DNA from: Epiperipatus broadwayi
Taxonomy: Eukaryota; Onychophora; Udeonychophora; Euonychophora; Peripatidae
Reading direction: 5' to 3'
Length of the DNA: 64,000 nt
Assembly (NCBI GenBank): GCA_028023455.1
Contig: JAQFVV010006215.1
Coordinates: 12,751,473-12,815,472 of the forward strand
Shown: piece after piece, positions 50,775 to 61,908 of the stretch
How the letters are laid out: every line of letters begins with the position of its first letter
How positions within the stretch are numbered: the stretch's first letter is position 1
Notes under the pieces: generated by a model
What the model was told of the DNA's origin: nothing
Seen by the model: only the letters and a program-made list of their open reading frames with translations
Database searches by the model: none
Position numbers and translations under genes: made by a program

Positions 50775-52435
50775 ATATAAAAAGATAGGTGTCATTATGT
50801 ATGCAAGAGAGAAGGCATATGATAGAATAAATAGAAATAGATTGTGGTTAAGTTTACTAAATTTGGGAATGGATAGTTTTAGTGGATCTTATTAAGAGAT
50901 TGTATAAAAATAATTATTATATATATCAAGTAGATAGAATCAGTTAAAGTTTAAAATGGGATGAGACTAAGACAAGGATGCTCTATATCATCTATTTTGT
51001 TTTTGTTGTATTTGAAAGAAATGGAGAGTGCAATAGAAAGACTAGGAAGAGGAATAGAGATACAATTAATAGGTAGCAAGGGAGTATATACAATTTCAGT
51101 TCTTTTATTTGCAGATGATGTCTTTTTGAGTGCAGAAAGAAGGGAAGATATGCAAGTTAAGTTGACAACATGTGCAAGGGTGGGTAAAGAGATGGGGATT
51201 AAATTTAGTGAAGAAAAATCAAAAGTAATGATGATTAATACTGGAGGACAAAATTTTTTTTATTGAGGGTTATAAAGTTAAATGTGGTAAATAGGTATAC
51301 CTATTTGGGAATCGTCTCAAGTAATCAGAGAAATTGCTTGGCTGAATGGGAGAAAAAATAAATAAATGAAGTAAAGAAAAGAAAGGAACTGATAAAGAAA
51401 TGAACGGTGTTTTCATATAATAAATATGATGTAGCTAAAATTGTCAGTGGCAGTAGCATGTTTAATGATGTGTTATGTCTACTAAAGGGATGTTAGATTA
51501 CTTAGAAAAAATACAAAGAGAAGTAGGAAGACATGCATTAGATGCAGATGTGTGGACAGCAAAGGAGGCAATTCAAGGAGAAATAGAATGGCAAGTTTTT
51601 ATATGAGAGATGCAAGAAGCAAAATGAAAGTGTTCAGTAGATTACAATTTATGGATAATATGAGAATAGCCAAAATAATATTTAATTGGGTTATGAGTAA
51701 AGAAGATCAACAAGATGGATGAGGAAGGTAGTACAATATGCAAAAAAATTGGATAAAAAATTTATGTTAGTATACTTATACAAAAGATGGGATAATTGTG
51801 TTAGGAGAATTGTTGAGTGTTATAGTGGCACAGAATGAGATAGAAAAATAGATGCATTAATAAAAAGTAGGGAGTTGGAAAAATGGAGAGCTAATATGGA
51901 GAATAAAAAGTTTAAATATATATAGAAGTAAATAAAATATTGGATGTGAGTTAATTTATGATAATAACAAGGAAAGTAGTTTACTGTTTAAGGTCCGAAC
52001 AGGTTCTTCAGCAACAAGGGAATATATACATAAATAGGAAAATGTGGGTGATTTAGTATGCAAGTTGTGTAAAGAAGGCATAGAAAATATTAGGCATCTG
52101 TTAATTGAATGTTGTCTGCAAGCAGAAAGGGTACAAATAATGAAGTTGTGGAAAAATAAATATAAACAAAGTGATTATACAGAAAGTGGGTTCTTGGTTT
52201 TTATGCTGGGTTTGGGAAAAGATAAGGAGAACCTAGATATAAAGGCCATGGAATTGACAAAGATTATGTTGTGGAAATGGGATGCAGTATATTAGAGAAA
52301 AAATATGGGGAAAACTTAGGGTGGGGAATGAAAAGGGAAGGTAAAGTGGATAACAGGTTTCTCTGCGCATAGTGGCTGAGAGATTCTTGATTCCGAATAA
52401 GGAGAAGTCACAGTGCATCACATCACACGATAACT
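50775..52435 (+). mobile_element. APE-type LINE, 5'-truncated copy within an intron
   Basis: It begins in reverse-transcriptase motif A (EKAYDRINRNRLW, about 50815). It continues with motif B RLRQGCSISSILFLLYL and motif C LLFADDVFLSAE (50961-51266), then motif D MGIKFSEEKSKVMMI. The middle part is broken. The C-terminus is open (52044-52295): GDLVCKLCKEGIENIRHLLI EC forms a CCHC-type knuckle (C-x2-C...H-x4-C), followed by FMLGLGKDKENLDIKAMEL and IMLWKWD. The 3' UTR with GCTGAGAGATTCTTGATTCC ends near 52432. It is the best copy of the family's 3' half in the window. It lies antisense to the host gene. Confidence 0.88.
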
Positions 52436-53092
52436 GTAAACTAATTTGAAATGGGCAAAAATTAATATTTGCCGAAAAGAACTTTTTTGTGTATGATTAT
52501 TATTATATATATTATTGCTGTTATACAAAGATATTTTATAATATATTATATTGCTGATTTATTTAATTATAATATGATTACAGTTTAATAATATTCATTT
52601 ATATAATTCATATTGGTTTAGGGAAATTTCATAAGATTTTATATTTATAAATTTATAATTTTTTTATTATTTTTATATACATAGTGACAACGAAAAAAAT
52701 TAACTAAAGATATATGCAAAAAATAAAAACCACAAAATCACATATTCATATATATTGTTTAATTATTTTAGTTAAATGACCAGATTTCATCATCAGAAAC
52801 TTCATTTAAATAAATAGATGACAAATAACTTTAAAAAAAATATATTAAATTGCAGCATCGTAACACTGGTGAATTTTTGTTTAACAGTTTAGCAAAATAA
52901 TTAGTCAATTTATCAACATCTTAATAATTTTTTCTCTCAACATAAAATCTAAGATTCCTTGTTTTTCTAATAAAATAAAAAAAACAATCAACCCATTAAA
53001 TGTGAATGCTTAGTAAATATATGGGAAAATATATGTAATGTATTATCTATAAATAATCATTATTGAAAGATATGTAATCGAAATAACTGCTA

Positions 53093-53850
53093 TCCCCAAT
53101 TAAAGTTATGTTTAAATCAAGCACCAAACATCAATAAACTATCATTAAAGAAATGGAATGATACCACCTATTCCTTTAGTTTTGTTAATATTTAAATATC
53201 ACTACTGGCAGTAGCAATTGCTGCTGTTTGAATAGCATATCATTCAGCTATTATTGTTTATGGTTACATTTATTAAAACTGGCATTTAATTTGATATTTG
53301 AGGGTTATTAAAACTAAGTTACTGTTTTGATCCTTCAAATAAGTAAATAGTGATTTCAGATTATGTTATACAAAAATCAAGTGAGTAAACAGATTTCACT
53401 CTTATTTATAACAATGTCAATGAATCAAAATTAAATATCAATGAAACTAAAAGAATGGGTGATATCATTCCATTTCTTTAATAATAGTTTGTTGGTGTTT
53501 GGGACTTGATTTAAATACCATTTTAAGTGGGAATAGCAATTGCTTCACTTTCAATTGCATATCATTCAACTATAATTGTTTATGGTTACATTTATACAAA
53601 TTGACATTTCATTTGGTATTTGGGGGTTGTTAAGACTAAGGTACTCCCTAGATCCTTCAAATAATTAAATAGTGATTTCAAATTATTTATGTTATACATA
53701 AATCAAAACAATAAAAAAAACTCATTCTATTATTATAGCGTCAATGAATTAAGTTTAAATATCAAATGAATGGATATTATTCCATTTCTTTAATAAGTTT
53801 ATTAATGCTTTGAGACTTGATTTAATCATAGCTTTAATTGGAAATAAATT
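53093..53850. repeat. Composite direct and inverted repeat array
   Basis: A unit with GCATATCATTCA...TTGTTTATGGTTACATTTAT ... CCTTCAAATAA-TAAATAGTGATTTCA occurs at 53240-53382 and 53557-53707, spaced about 320 bases. A second module (ATTCCATTTCTTTAATAA ... GACTTGATTTAAAT) occurs inverted at 53093-53165 and direct at 53465-53525 and 53780-53845. This suggests a tandemly duplicated element with inverted ends. No ORF. Confidence 0.7.
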
Positions 53851-56012
53851 GTTTTGCTTCAATTATATATTTATTATCTATATGCAAGTTTATAATTAAA
53901 GAGATACACATATATATAATAAATGTGTGCATACAGACATAAGCTATTTTGTTCATTCATTAGAATTAATACTTAATATATGAACAATTAATTCACTTTT
54001 CTTGTTACTGAAGATTTTTTAGAAATGCTATATTTATACACATATATTCTCTCATAACTTTATGGAGACATTTGTGTCTTCTTTTTTCCCCAGTTTATTT
54101 GAAAAAAAAAAACAATTGTTAAGTTTTTGGTATCATAATCTAATAAATAAATGACTAAACCTTTATTATAATTTGAGATAATTTTTTGTTAACTTTAATT
54201 TTTGTCAATCTATTTATTTAGATATAGTTCTGATGAAAGTCAATAATCTGGTTAAAATATTAAATTTTATGGAATATATGTGATTCTATATATATATGTG
54301 TGCATAAACATAGCATTCAGGTTAATAAAACTTTGCTATACTGTAGTATTAATTGTAACAAAAAGTAAAAATGTTAGAAAAGCATTTATCCATCCTGGAT
54401 TTCTCTTTCACCCTTGCCAAGTTTAACAAAGATGTTTAATATTTGTTCACTGCCAAATCTCGGACATTCTCACAATGGCAGACAAAAACATTCAACAACA
54501 ATAATAAATATCCCTCAGCAAGATATCATCATACATGATATGAACACAACTGTAAAGACAGATATCAAAGTTATGAATCCTTACTGAATTGTTTGTACAG
54601 TGCTGTCAATATAAGTGCACAATAGCAGATCAATAAACTTTAATTGTCAGACCTTGTATATATACACATAAGCATGAGTGTGTGTGTGTGTACATATTGC
54701 AAATACACATTAAAAGTGTGTTAACACAGATATATATGTGTTCATATTAATATTAGATAAACACTTTGAACTAAATAATTAAAATATATGATATTAATTT
54801 TTTTATGAATTTATTGCAGATAAAGTAACTTTACATATCCTTAGACATCTTAGCAAAAAGTGGTGTCAAGAGATCAGAAAGTGTTTTCGACATGAGGTAA
54901 TAAATCTGACAGAACACAAATCATATAATAAATGTGCAGGGAGGATTCTTCTTCATAGTTAGTTCCATATTCTATACATAGTGTCAAATTTATATTTTCT
55001 ATGAGCATTAAAGAAAATTATCAGGAATGAGTTAAAATGAATTTAAAACCCATACTAAAAAATGATTTATCAAAATATGATTTTTCTAACAAGTTAATGA
55101 TTTTTGGACTCATATGTTACTTCACGTAGAGATAAAAAATATAACTGGTGATTCATAGTTTGAGTAGTCTATTAGTTATACAAATGAAGTGATAAAAGAG
55201 ATCTATATATTCTACATATCACCTGATCAAAAATACCACTATTTAAATCTGTATAGAAGAAAGAATAAATTTTAATATTAAATTCCTGAGTTTGATATTT
55301 ATAATAAAGAATTATTAATATATTGTAATTGTAAAAGAGTATTTTTGTGTTGGAGCATCATAGTAAAATATACTTATTGGTATTTGATATTACAATATTA
55401 TTTAGAAAATACCACAGCCCATAAAAATCAATTCATTGTTACTGTATTTAGTATTTTTATTTTTAGTTAAGTTATCCATTACTAATTTAAGGAGGGCACA
55501 TTTGCATATAGATTCTCATAGATGACATTAAAAAAGCATTCCTTTTCATTGGCAATGTACAGATAGAAATATCAAGAAAGTTAAATTAATTGTGAAAGAA
55601 AGAAAATGACAGATGTATACTTGTTATAATTTGCATATATATATATATATTGTTTGCTTTAAACATTCTTTAATAAAAAAAAAGATACATGTTTATTTGC
55701 TATATTTACTGAAATCTACCAAATATAAATGATGGTAAACTTATTACAGTATTGGTTTCTTTTATACACTGATTATTCTTTCTACTTCATATATTTTAAA
55801 TTTTTTTTAAAAATAATGGGAAAAAATAGATAAAGATCACTATTTTATAGTAGAGAAAATAAAGTTAATGGATAAATCCATATATTAAAATTATTAATTA
55901 ATCATCATAAAAAGGTTGTATATAAGAATCAATAATTAAACATCATATAAGTATCCTATCAATTATTAAACTTATTCTTTATAAATAAATTTAATATTAG
56001 TGTAATACATAC

Positions 56013-56173
56013 CACTCAGCAGACTAGCATTAGAAGGCAAATAGGGTTTGCTTGTAACTTCCAACAATTCTTCAGCATCACTCTTATCTCTTATCCTTCC
56101 TTCTACAGCTGAATCCAAATTGTATCCCCACCAATTATTTGTAGCTTTGACAGGAGCATCCCACACATCTAAC
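56013..56173 (-). CDS. bark: Bark beetle-like gene, exon with end of the beta-helix (NNWWG motif)
   Basis: Reads LDVWDAPVKATNNWWGYNLD, then SAVEGRIRDKSDAEELLEVT, SKPYLPSNASLLS and one base of a Gly codon. A-x-NNWWG is a hallmark of parallel beta-helix proteins of this family, and GRIRD...D-x3-L-L-E-V matches the stretch before the lectin-like domain. Two acceptors are possible. AAAG|GTTAG (start 56173) keeps phase with the upstream exon (Ser-Met-Leu-Asp), whereas GTTAG|ATG would break it, so I chose the former. The polypyrimidine tract is poor. Confidence 0.85.
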
Positions 56174-56559
56174 CTTTATGATTAATATAAACATATGTGC
56201 AAATTATGCATATTTTGCAAAAATATCTAAGCATAAAAATACACACATATGCATAAATATATAAAGAGAAAAAGCATGCACAAAAATAGTAATCTGGATT
56301 GAGCATCAGCTAAAACAAAAGTCAGATAAAGTCCTTTAGGAATTTGCAATAGAAAGTAGATTTCCCTTATCACATTAGATGTGCTAATAAAATTGTATAT
56401 TATAAATAAATAAATTAATTACTTATAGCATTTTACTAAATAAAATAACTAACATTTCTATAAAAAAAATATATAAATATATATTTTTAAAACTTTTTAA
56501 ATATCATTACTATTGTGGTATATATATAGAAAATAATAAAAAGCTTGAATAATGTTTTG

Positions 56560-56910
56560 TTTGGAGAATTGCTTTATGTGGACTAAAAGTGTGGACACTT
56601 AAAAAGTGAGGGAAAAAATTCAAAACTTTAGAGAAATGGATTTGGAAAAGAATTTAAAAAGTTGGACAATAAATTAATAAAGAAGTATTAAAATGAAAAA
56701 AGATTTTTTTTTTTTTTTTGAGAAAATTATGAATGTGATTGGGTATGTATTTAAGAAGAAGATAAATTATAGCAGATATATCCAAAAAAGACTGTTGAAA
56801 GTGTAAAAAAAAGAGATAGGAAAACAAGTAGGAAATAATTATGATTTAATGAATAGAGCAAGAAATAAAAAGGCTAGGAGAATGTTTTATATTAAATAAA
56901 CATCCTTTAT
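56560..56910 (+). mobile_element. RTE-like LINE relic (C-terminal part)
   Basis: With several stops, the plus strand reads traces of a LYVD-KVWTLKK-like segment, LEKWIWKRI, and KKINYSRYIQKRLLK ... DLMNRARNKKARRMFYI. This is the order seen in the C-terminus of RTE/BovB reverse transcriptases (compare RLKWSWAGHI of the left-edge element). Highly decayed. Confidence 0.45.
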
Positions 56911-57303
56911 ACTAATTCATTTATATATTTTACTTTAATCAATTCTGACTAAAAAAAGATAAGCAAAAAAACAATTTAAATATGAAATAAGTATTTTAAA
57001 CAAATTCAAAATATTCTGGCATTAAATGTTTGAAATAAAATGACTTAACTGTAAGTTCAATTGTGATTTCTTTACATGAAATCCAGTAAGCCAAATAAAT
57101 AAACATATATACATATAGTATCTATTTGTACTTATTACATTGGTGAGTAAATAATGAATCAATATTGTGTAGAAACAATCTTTTTTGAAAAGAATAAAAT
57201 ATTATTAATCAAATAGTTTTTAAAGACAACAAAATTTTTTTATAATCTTTAAAAATTGTAATAATATAAAGCGCATACTTGTTACTCTAAAGTAATATAT
57301 AAT

Positions 57304-57402
57304 AAGGCTATAGTCTTAAAACTATGCGCCTGAAAAAATGACAGATTTGCAGAGGTCCCTACTGTCGTTTTTTCAGGTGCATAGTTTTAAGGTTGTAGCC
57401 TT
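57304..57402. repeat. Hairpin MITE, compact copy of the 'GTAGGGACCTCTAC' family
   Basis: The arms 57304-57344 and 57362-57402 are inverted copies (AAGGCTATAGTCTTAAAAC / GTTTTAAGGTTGTAGCCTT outside, CTGAAAAAATGACAG / CTGTCGTTTTTTCAG inside). The centre GCAGAGGTCCCTAC is the complement of the core at 43188. The arm sequence differs from the 43.1 kb copy except at the end AAGGCT and at CTGAAAAA. Confidence 0.75.
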
Positions 57403-58329
57403 AATGTATATTAATCTTTAAAAATGTAATTAAGGTTGCTTAATAAATATATGTGCTCTCAAATCAAAAATGCATGCAAAATTGAAAATTATCATTTAAT
57501 ATTTTTGATTATATATATTTTTTCTTCTCAGTTTCTTAACTTCTCAAATATCCTGATAAAAAATTCAATTCCTTTTTCTGTAGATTTCTTAAATGTAAAT
57601 TGAAATTAAACGGGGGGGGGGGGGAGATTATAAACCTGAATAAATGAGAAATTGAAATATATAATAAAAAATAAGTTTTTAACTCAAAAAGGGATATTCT
57701 AAATATTAAAAAAAAAAAAGTCTTCTATAAATGAAAATTAGAATCATTTAAGTTACAAATTAATTTATTTGAAGAAAAAATGATTATTTTTTCATACATA
57801 TATATAGAACACTTTATATACTAGTATATAAAACATATAAGTAACATGAAAAGCTTGCACAACATGTAGCAAATTTCTTTCTGATTTAATTAAAGACTTT
57901 TTGCAAACTTTTTTAAGTTGCTTTAAAATTGTCAGAGGAAATACTAATTTTAGAGATAAAAAATATTTAAAAAAAAGATAGAAATTAAAGGAGACCCTAT
58001 ACTAGCAAAAAAAAAACTATATATACATTTTTTTAAAAAAAAATCCAAATAAAAATATAGCTGAGTTAGAATGTATTTTAACTAAGAGAAAATAAGTAAT
58101 TTATAATATTAATGTCATTAATAGAATCAAGATATGATCAATGATTATTGAAATATAAGATACTTGTTTTGTTTTTCCTCAAAATATGATTTATTGACAT
58201 AATATTAATTTTTGGATTTACATGTTATATGTAGCTATTAAGAAAGATAGTGTTAAAATAGATATCTCTAAACTTTATACTTTAGAAGATAATAAAATCC
58301 TCAAAGATATAAAATACCAACTAATATCT

Positions 58330-58610
58330 TGATATTGAAAGAAGAAAAAGAGTAAACAAAATGCAAAAGAAATGGCAAAGTTAATTAAAAGAAGACTGAC
58401 ATAGGAAAAGATATGGAAAAATTCCACAAAGAATTAGAAAATAATAGCATCAACTGAAACTGCCAAATATTCTAAGTAAAAAGATGAGATATGCAATTAA
58501 ACGTATGGAGAATAAAAAATGCACAGAAAATGATGGCATTATTATTGATAATTTAAAGAAACTAGGCGAAAAATTAGAGAAATTGTGGGTGAAGTTACAC
58601 ATAAACCATA
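58330..58610 (+). mobile_element. RTE/BovB-like LINE relic (start of reverse transcriptase)
   Basis: The plus strand reads KMRYAIKRMENKKCTENDGI then IIDNLKKLGEKLEKLWVKLH (about 58480-58600). It aligns with VRHAIKCMKKGKAPGNDGII and IDILKEAGEEIETILAKLY of the left-edge element. It is bounded by unrelated AT-rich DNA and decayed. Confidence 0.7.
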
Positions 58611-58890
58611 AGTGCAAAATAATACATTATTAAAATATGAAAAAGAATATTAGGAATTAAGTACCTATTATATACACTATTTAGTCAGTAATAGTATTAC
58701 AACTAATCTGTAAAAAAAAAAAATTGATTTTGAATAAACAAAAAAAAAAGCTTATTAATAATTGAATGAATAATTGTTCAGGTCATACAAAATTCAAACA
58801 TTAGAAGTGACAGGTTTTATTCTATTCCAATACTAAACTGTATAGACAAATTGTACTTTAAGATTTTTAGCAAACATGAATGTAACAAAC

Positions 58891-58952
58891 ATTGCATGAT
58901 CACTATTTCTTATGCTTGCTTATTGCATGATCACTATTTCTTATGCTTGCTT
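58891..58952. repeat. Perfect tandem duplication, 2 x 31 bp
   Basis: ATTGCATGATCACTATTTCT and its continuation TATGCTTGCTT (58891-58921) are repeated without change at 58922-58952. Two identical copies in otherwise diverged DNA imply a recent slippage or duplication, or an assembly error. Confidence 0.95.
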
Positions 58953-59064
58953 ATAACTGTTATTAAAACAGGCAAAACTCTCCAATCAATAGTGTCACTC
59001 AGTGCTAACCAGAGTAATCAGTGGATGCCAGAAGACTTATACATAAAAGCCCCATCTAGTGCCT

Positions 59065-59125
59065 ACTCATCCACTATCCCCAGACTAGTTTTTGGCTTGT
59101 GGCCTTCATCAGTGAGGAGCCTTGT
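59065..59125 (-). ncRNA. Hammerhead ribozyme relic A (left Penelope-like repeat)
   Basis: On the minus strand there is CTGATGA (59112-59106, canonical). Stem II GGC-CACAA-GCC follows, then AAAA where GAAA is expected (G12 replaced by A), minimal stem III C-TA-G, and GTC at 59085-59083 as the cleavage triplet. Stem I can pair on both sides (ACTC-type strand before CTGA with TGGGG after GTC). Loss of G12 should abolish cleavage, so it is probably inactive. Confidence 0.55.
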
Positions 59126-59479
59126 ATCTGAGAGCTGTACCTAGATCTTAGGATCTAATGCAACCCTCCAACAGCCATCTTTTATCTCTACTTAACTACA
59201 AAACTATGAGTCTTAAATTGAAAACATCTTAATATTTTCAATCCAAGCTCATCAGCTTATATAGTCATATAGGTCTGAACTCACTATACATATTGCCACT
59301 CACTGCAAACTAGAGTAATCAATGGATGCCAGAAGGCTTATGCATAAAATCCCCATCGAGTGCTTGCATTGAAAATATTAAAGTGTTTCAATTTAAGACT
59401 TATAGTTTTGTAGTTAAATAGAGATAAAAGGTGACTGTTGGAGGGTTGCATTAGATCCTAAGATCTAGGTGCAGTGCTT

Positions 59480-59545
59480 TCAGATCCAAGACTTCTCACT
59501 GACGAAGGCCACAAAACAAAAACTAATCTGGGGATATTGGATGAG
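59480..59545 (+). ncRNA. Hammerhead ribozyme relic B (right Penelope-like repeat)
   Basis: The core is CTGACGA (59499-59505; position 7 is free in the consensus), followed by a decayed stem II, an A-rich box lacking G12, and ATC (59526-59528) as cleavage triplet. Stem I pairs as two helices of about six base pairs: TTCTCA with TGGGGA, and ATCCAA with TTGGAT, separated by a small internal loop. This is the arrangement of natural hammerheads with loop-loop contacts. Probably inactive. Confidence 0.5.
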
Positions 59546-61214
59546 TAGGCACTAGATGGGGATTTTATTCACAAGCCTTCTGGCATCCATTGATTACTCT
59601 AGCTTGCAGTGTGCGGCAATACATATAGTGAGTTTTGCCTTTTTTTAAACATGAATGTATCTAGTATAAGAGACATTAATAAAAAGATCAACAGTTTGTA
59701 TTTATAAATTTGAAAAAAGAGGAATATTTATCAAAATGCGATCTTGGAAAGAATTTATGGTTAGGTGATTTCATTTTTCAAAAAAAATTTAATGTCTTTT
59801 ATGGAGAAAATATTGTAAGATTAAAATAAAAAAGCAAAGCCTCATACTTGCATAAATTCATGTTTCTGTACAAGAAACATTTTAAATCTGTGAGATGCTT
59901 CCAACTAAAGAAACCATAAAGTTCATAATTAATCTGAGATCTGTTAGATATTAACTTCTGGTATTCATTGATTATTCAAGTTTTCAGAGATGGTAGTTAT
60001 TAGTGTCAAGTATTAAATACTTTTATATGAATTTTATAGTTTTCAAACTTTTTTTTTTCAAATTCTGTAACTATTTCTTTTAAATCAATTTCCATGATTA
60101 TTTTACATTGAACAAAAATTGTCTATAAAAAACTTTTAATACAAGTTGTAACTGGTTCTAGCACGATATTAACCAACTGTCTTTTTGATGATTCTTTAAT
60201 GTTAAAAATATGCTGATTATAACATAGTAATAAAATATTTCCAATTAAACATTAACATTTTTTTAAAAATATATATATATCATTGTATATTAAATATAAT
60301 TTGGTGCTTTAGACAGTCATCTACAAACTAAATCATTCTTCTACAAACGAGGTATAATTTAATTTGAAAGATGATACTATTATTGATAATTAATATGGTC
60401 ATCACAATATGTGATACACTATCAGTATTATTTATTGTAATTAAAACTGTTTGCTATGAAGAGATATAACTACTATATATATGTATAAATCTTAAAAGAT
60501 AATTGTTAAATGGTATAAATATATTTGTCAATCCCAAACAATAAATCATCCGACATTTTATTCTATTACAATATTTAATATTTAAATTATGTTATAGTAT
60601 TTAATATTTAAAACTCATTATTGTATAATAAACCAACATATGTAAAATCTCTCATTTATTTTGTGTCATATTTGTACTTTAATTTAAATTCAATTTAAAA
60701 ACTGAATTATATAATTAGGCAAAGATTAAGATTCTTTTACTCTTCTCATTCAGAAATTTCATTTATTTCAATGCCAAATATTTTTTAATAACAACAAATC
60801 ATTTAATTCTTTACCTTATACAGTATATGATAAGTAAAGACAGGTCTTTATTCCAGACTTTTATTAATCGAGAGAAAAACCTGACATCCAAAACATCCAA
60901 AGGTTTCACCTGCTTGAACGTTACAGAGATCTGATTCCACATCAATAAGCATATATTTCAGTACCCTCTCTGATTACTCAATCTTACTATAGATAAGATT
61001 GGAGTGGAAACAGTTCTTATTTTATCAAATATTTCTTAATATTAAAGTAAAACATATGCAATAATACTATTAAATTAATAAATATTCCTATTAGTTTTTG
61101 AAATAATTTGCCTTTAACAATGATTCTAAAGACATTGTCAAAAATTGAATATTTAAAAATAAATTATCAACTTTAACTATAATTGATATTAATCAATTCT
61201 AAGGTAATACTTAC

Positions 61215-61908
61215 ATTGATCGATTCAGTGTTGTCAATTCAAAATCATTATCAGGATTAACTAATATATTTTCTTGAATACTTTGTCCAGCACTACCTAT
61301 AACCAGAGTTGATCTATAACGTTCTCCATCAGCAAAGTTCATATAAAAACTATTTTTCATTGTTGTTTGATACTGGGTGAGTTTAACTTTTTCAAAACCA
61401 TGCAAATGCATAATATGAATACCACTATTGTTATTAACAACATTATTTTTAAATTGGAAAACAACTTGCTTAAATAGAATTACATCTGAATGAGGAACTC
61501 GATTGTGAATAAATAAATTAGTTTCAACATCAACTACTTGATAAATTCCTGTAGCTTTTCCTTCAATATATAGAGCTGGACCATTTTTATTTTCACAGAA
61601 AACATTATTCAGAATTATTCCCTGAAGTTTAGTTGCTTGTGTAAGAGAGTCAACATTAATTTTTAATCCTCCTTGGTTCTGATATAACATATTATTAATG
61701 AAATTAAAGTATTGTGTATTCTGAACATCAAGAAAGACAGCGTTTTTGCTTGTAGTAAAGTTATGGTATACTTGAACTCCATTTTTATCCATTTGGCATT
61801 TATCAATTGTTATCTTGGGACTTATTTCACCAACACTAGATATCTCAATAGCACCACGGCGATTATTCTTAATTAAACTGGAAGAAATATTACATCGAGA
61901 ATCTCGAC
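61215..61908 (-). CDS. bark: Bark beetle-like gene, large exon encoding parallel beta-helix repeats
   Basis: The acceptor TTTTTTTGTAG and donor GTAAGT frame 230 whole codons with two extra bases at each end. The sequence shows successive beta-helix rungs with Asn-rich turns: GRDSRCNISSSLIKNNRRGA, ISSVGEISPKITIDKC, VYHNFTTSKNAVFLDVQ, FNFINNMLYQNQGGLKINVD, LNNVFCENKNGPALYIEG, ETNLFIHNRVPH, FKNNVVNNNSGIHIMHLHG. It ends SIQENILVNPDNDFELTTLN RS(M). This matches the extracellular beta-helix of bark beetle/anakonda, which acts at tricellular contacts of epithelia. No stop or frameshift. The phase requires one more upstream exon, outside the window. Confidence 0.9.

Larger units (their letters stand above)
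47509..56012 (-). other. 8.5 kb intron before the lectin-like domain
   Basis: The donor GTATGT starts at 56012. The intron contains a LINE copy (50775-52435), its AT-rich tail, and a composite repeat (53093-53850). The remainder (47.5-50.7, 53.9-56.0 kb) is AT-rich with no recognised gene; a ten-G run lies at 50281-50290. Confidence 0.7.
58885..59646. mobile_element. Penelope-like element remnant: inverted pair of terminal repeats with 13-bp duplication
   Basis: AAACATGAATGTA flanks both sides (58872-58884 and 59647-59659). Inside, about 58965-59275 and 59290-59646 are inverted copies (AGAGTAATCAGTGGATGCCA / TGGCATCCATTGATTACTCT). Each copy holds a hammerhead-like core with CUGA-N-GA, a short GGC/GCC stem II with a CACAA loop, an A-rich box and a C-UA-G minimal stem III before the cleavage position. 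Compact hammerheads in terminal repeats are characteristic of Penelope-like retroelements. No reverse transcriptase or GIY-YIG part remains. A perfect 31-bp tandem duplication (58891-58952) lies at the left end. Confidence 0.65.
56174..61214 (-). other. 5.0 kb intron inside the beta-helix region
   Basis: The donor is GTAAGT at 61214-61209 and the acceptor CATAAAG ends at 56174. It contains RTE debris (56560-56910, 58330-58610), a hairpin MITE (57304-57402), a 13-G run (57612-57624) and the Penelope-like inverted pair (58885-59646). The segment 60830-60990 has more balanced composition, but no exon is needed there because the flanking exons join in phase. Confidence 0.7.

Noticed and set aside
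60830-60990. Possible extra exon between the two beta-helix exons
   Set aside because: The flanking exons join in phase through the acceptor at 56173 and the segment shows no beta-helix pattern.
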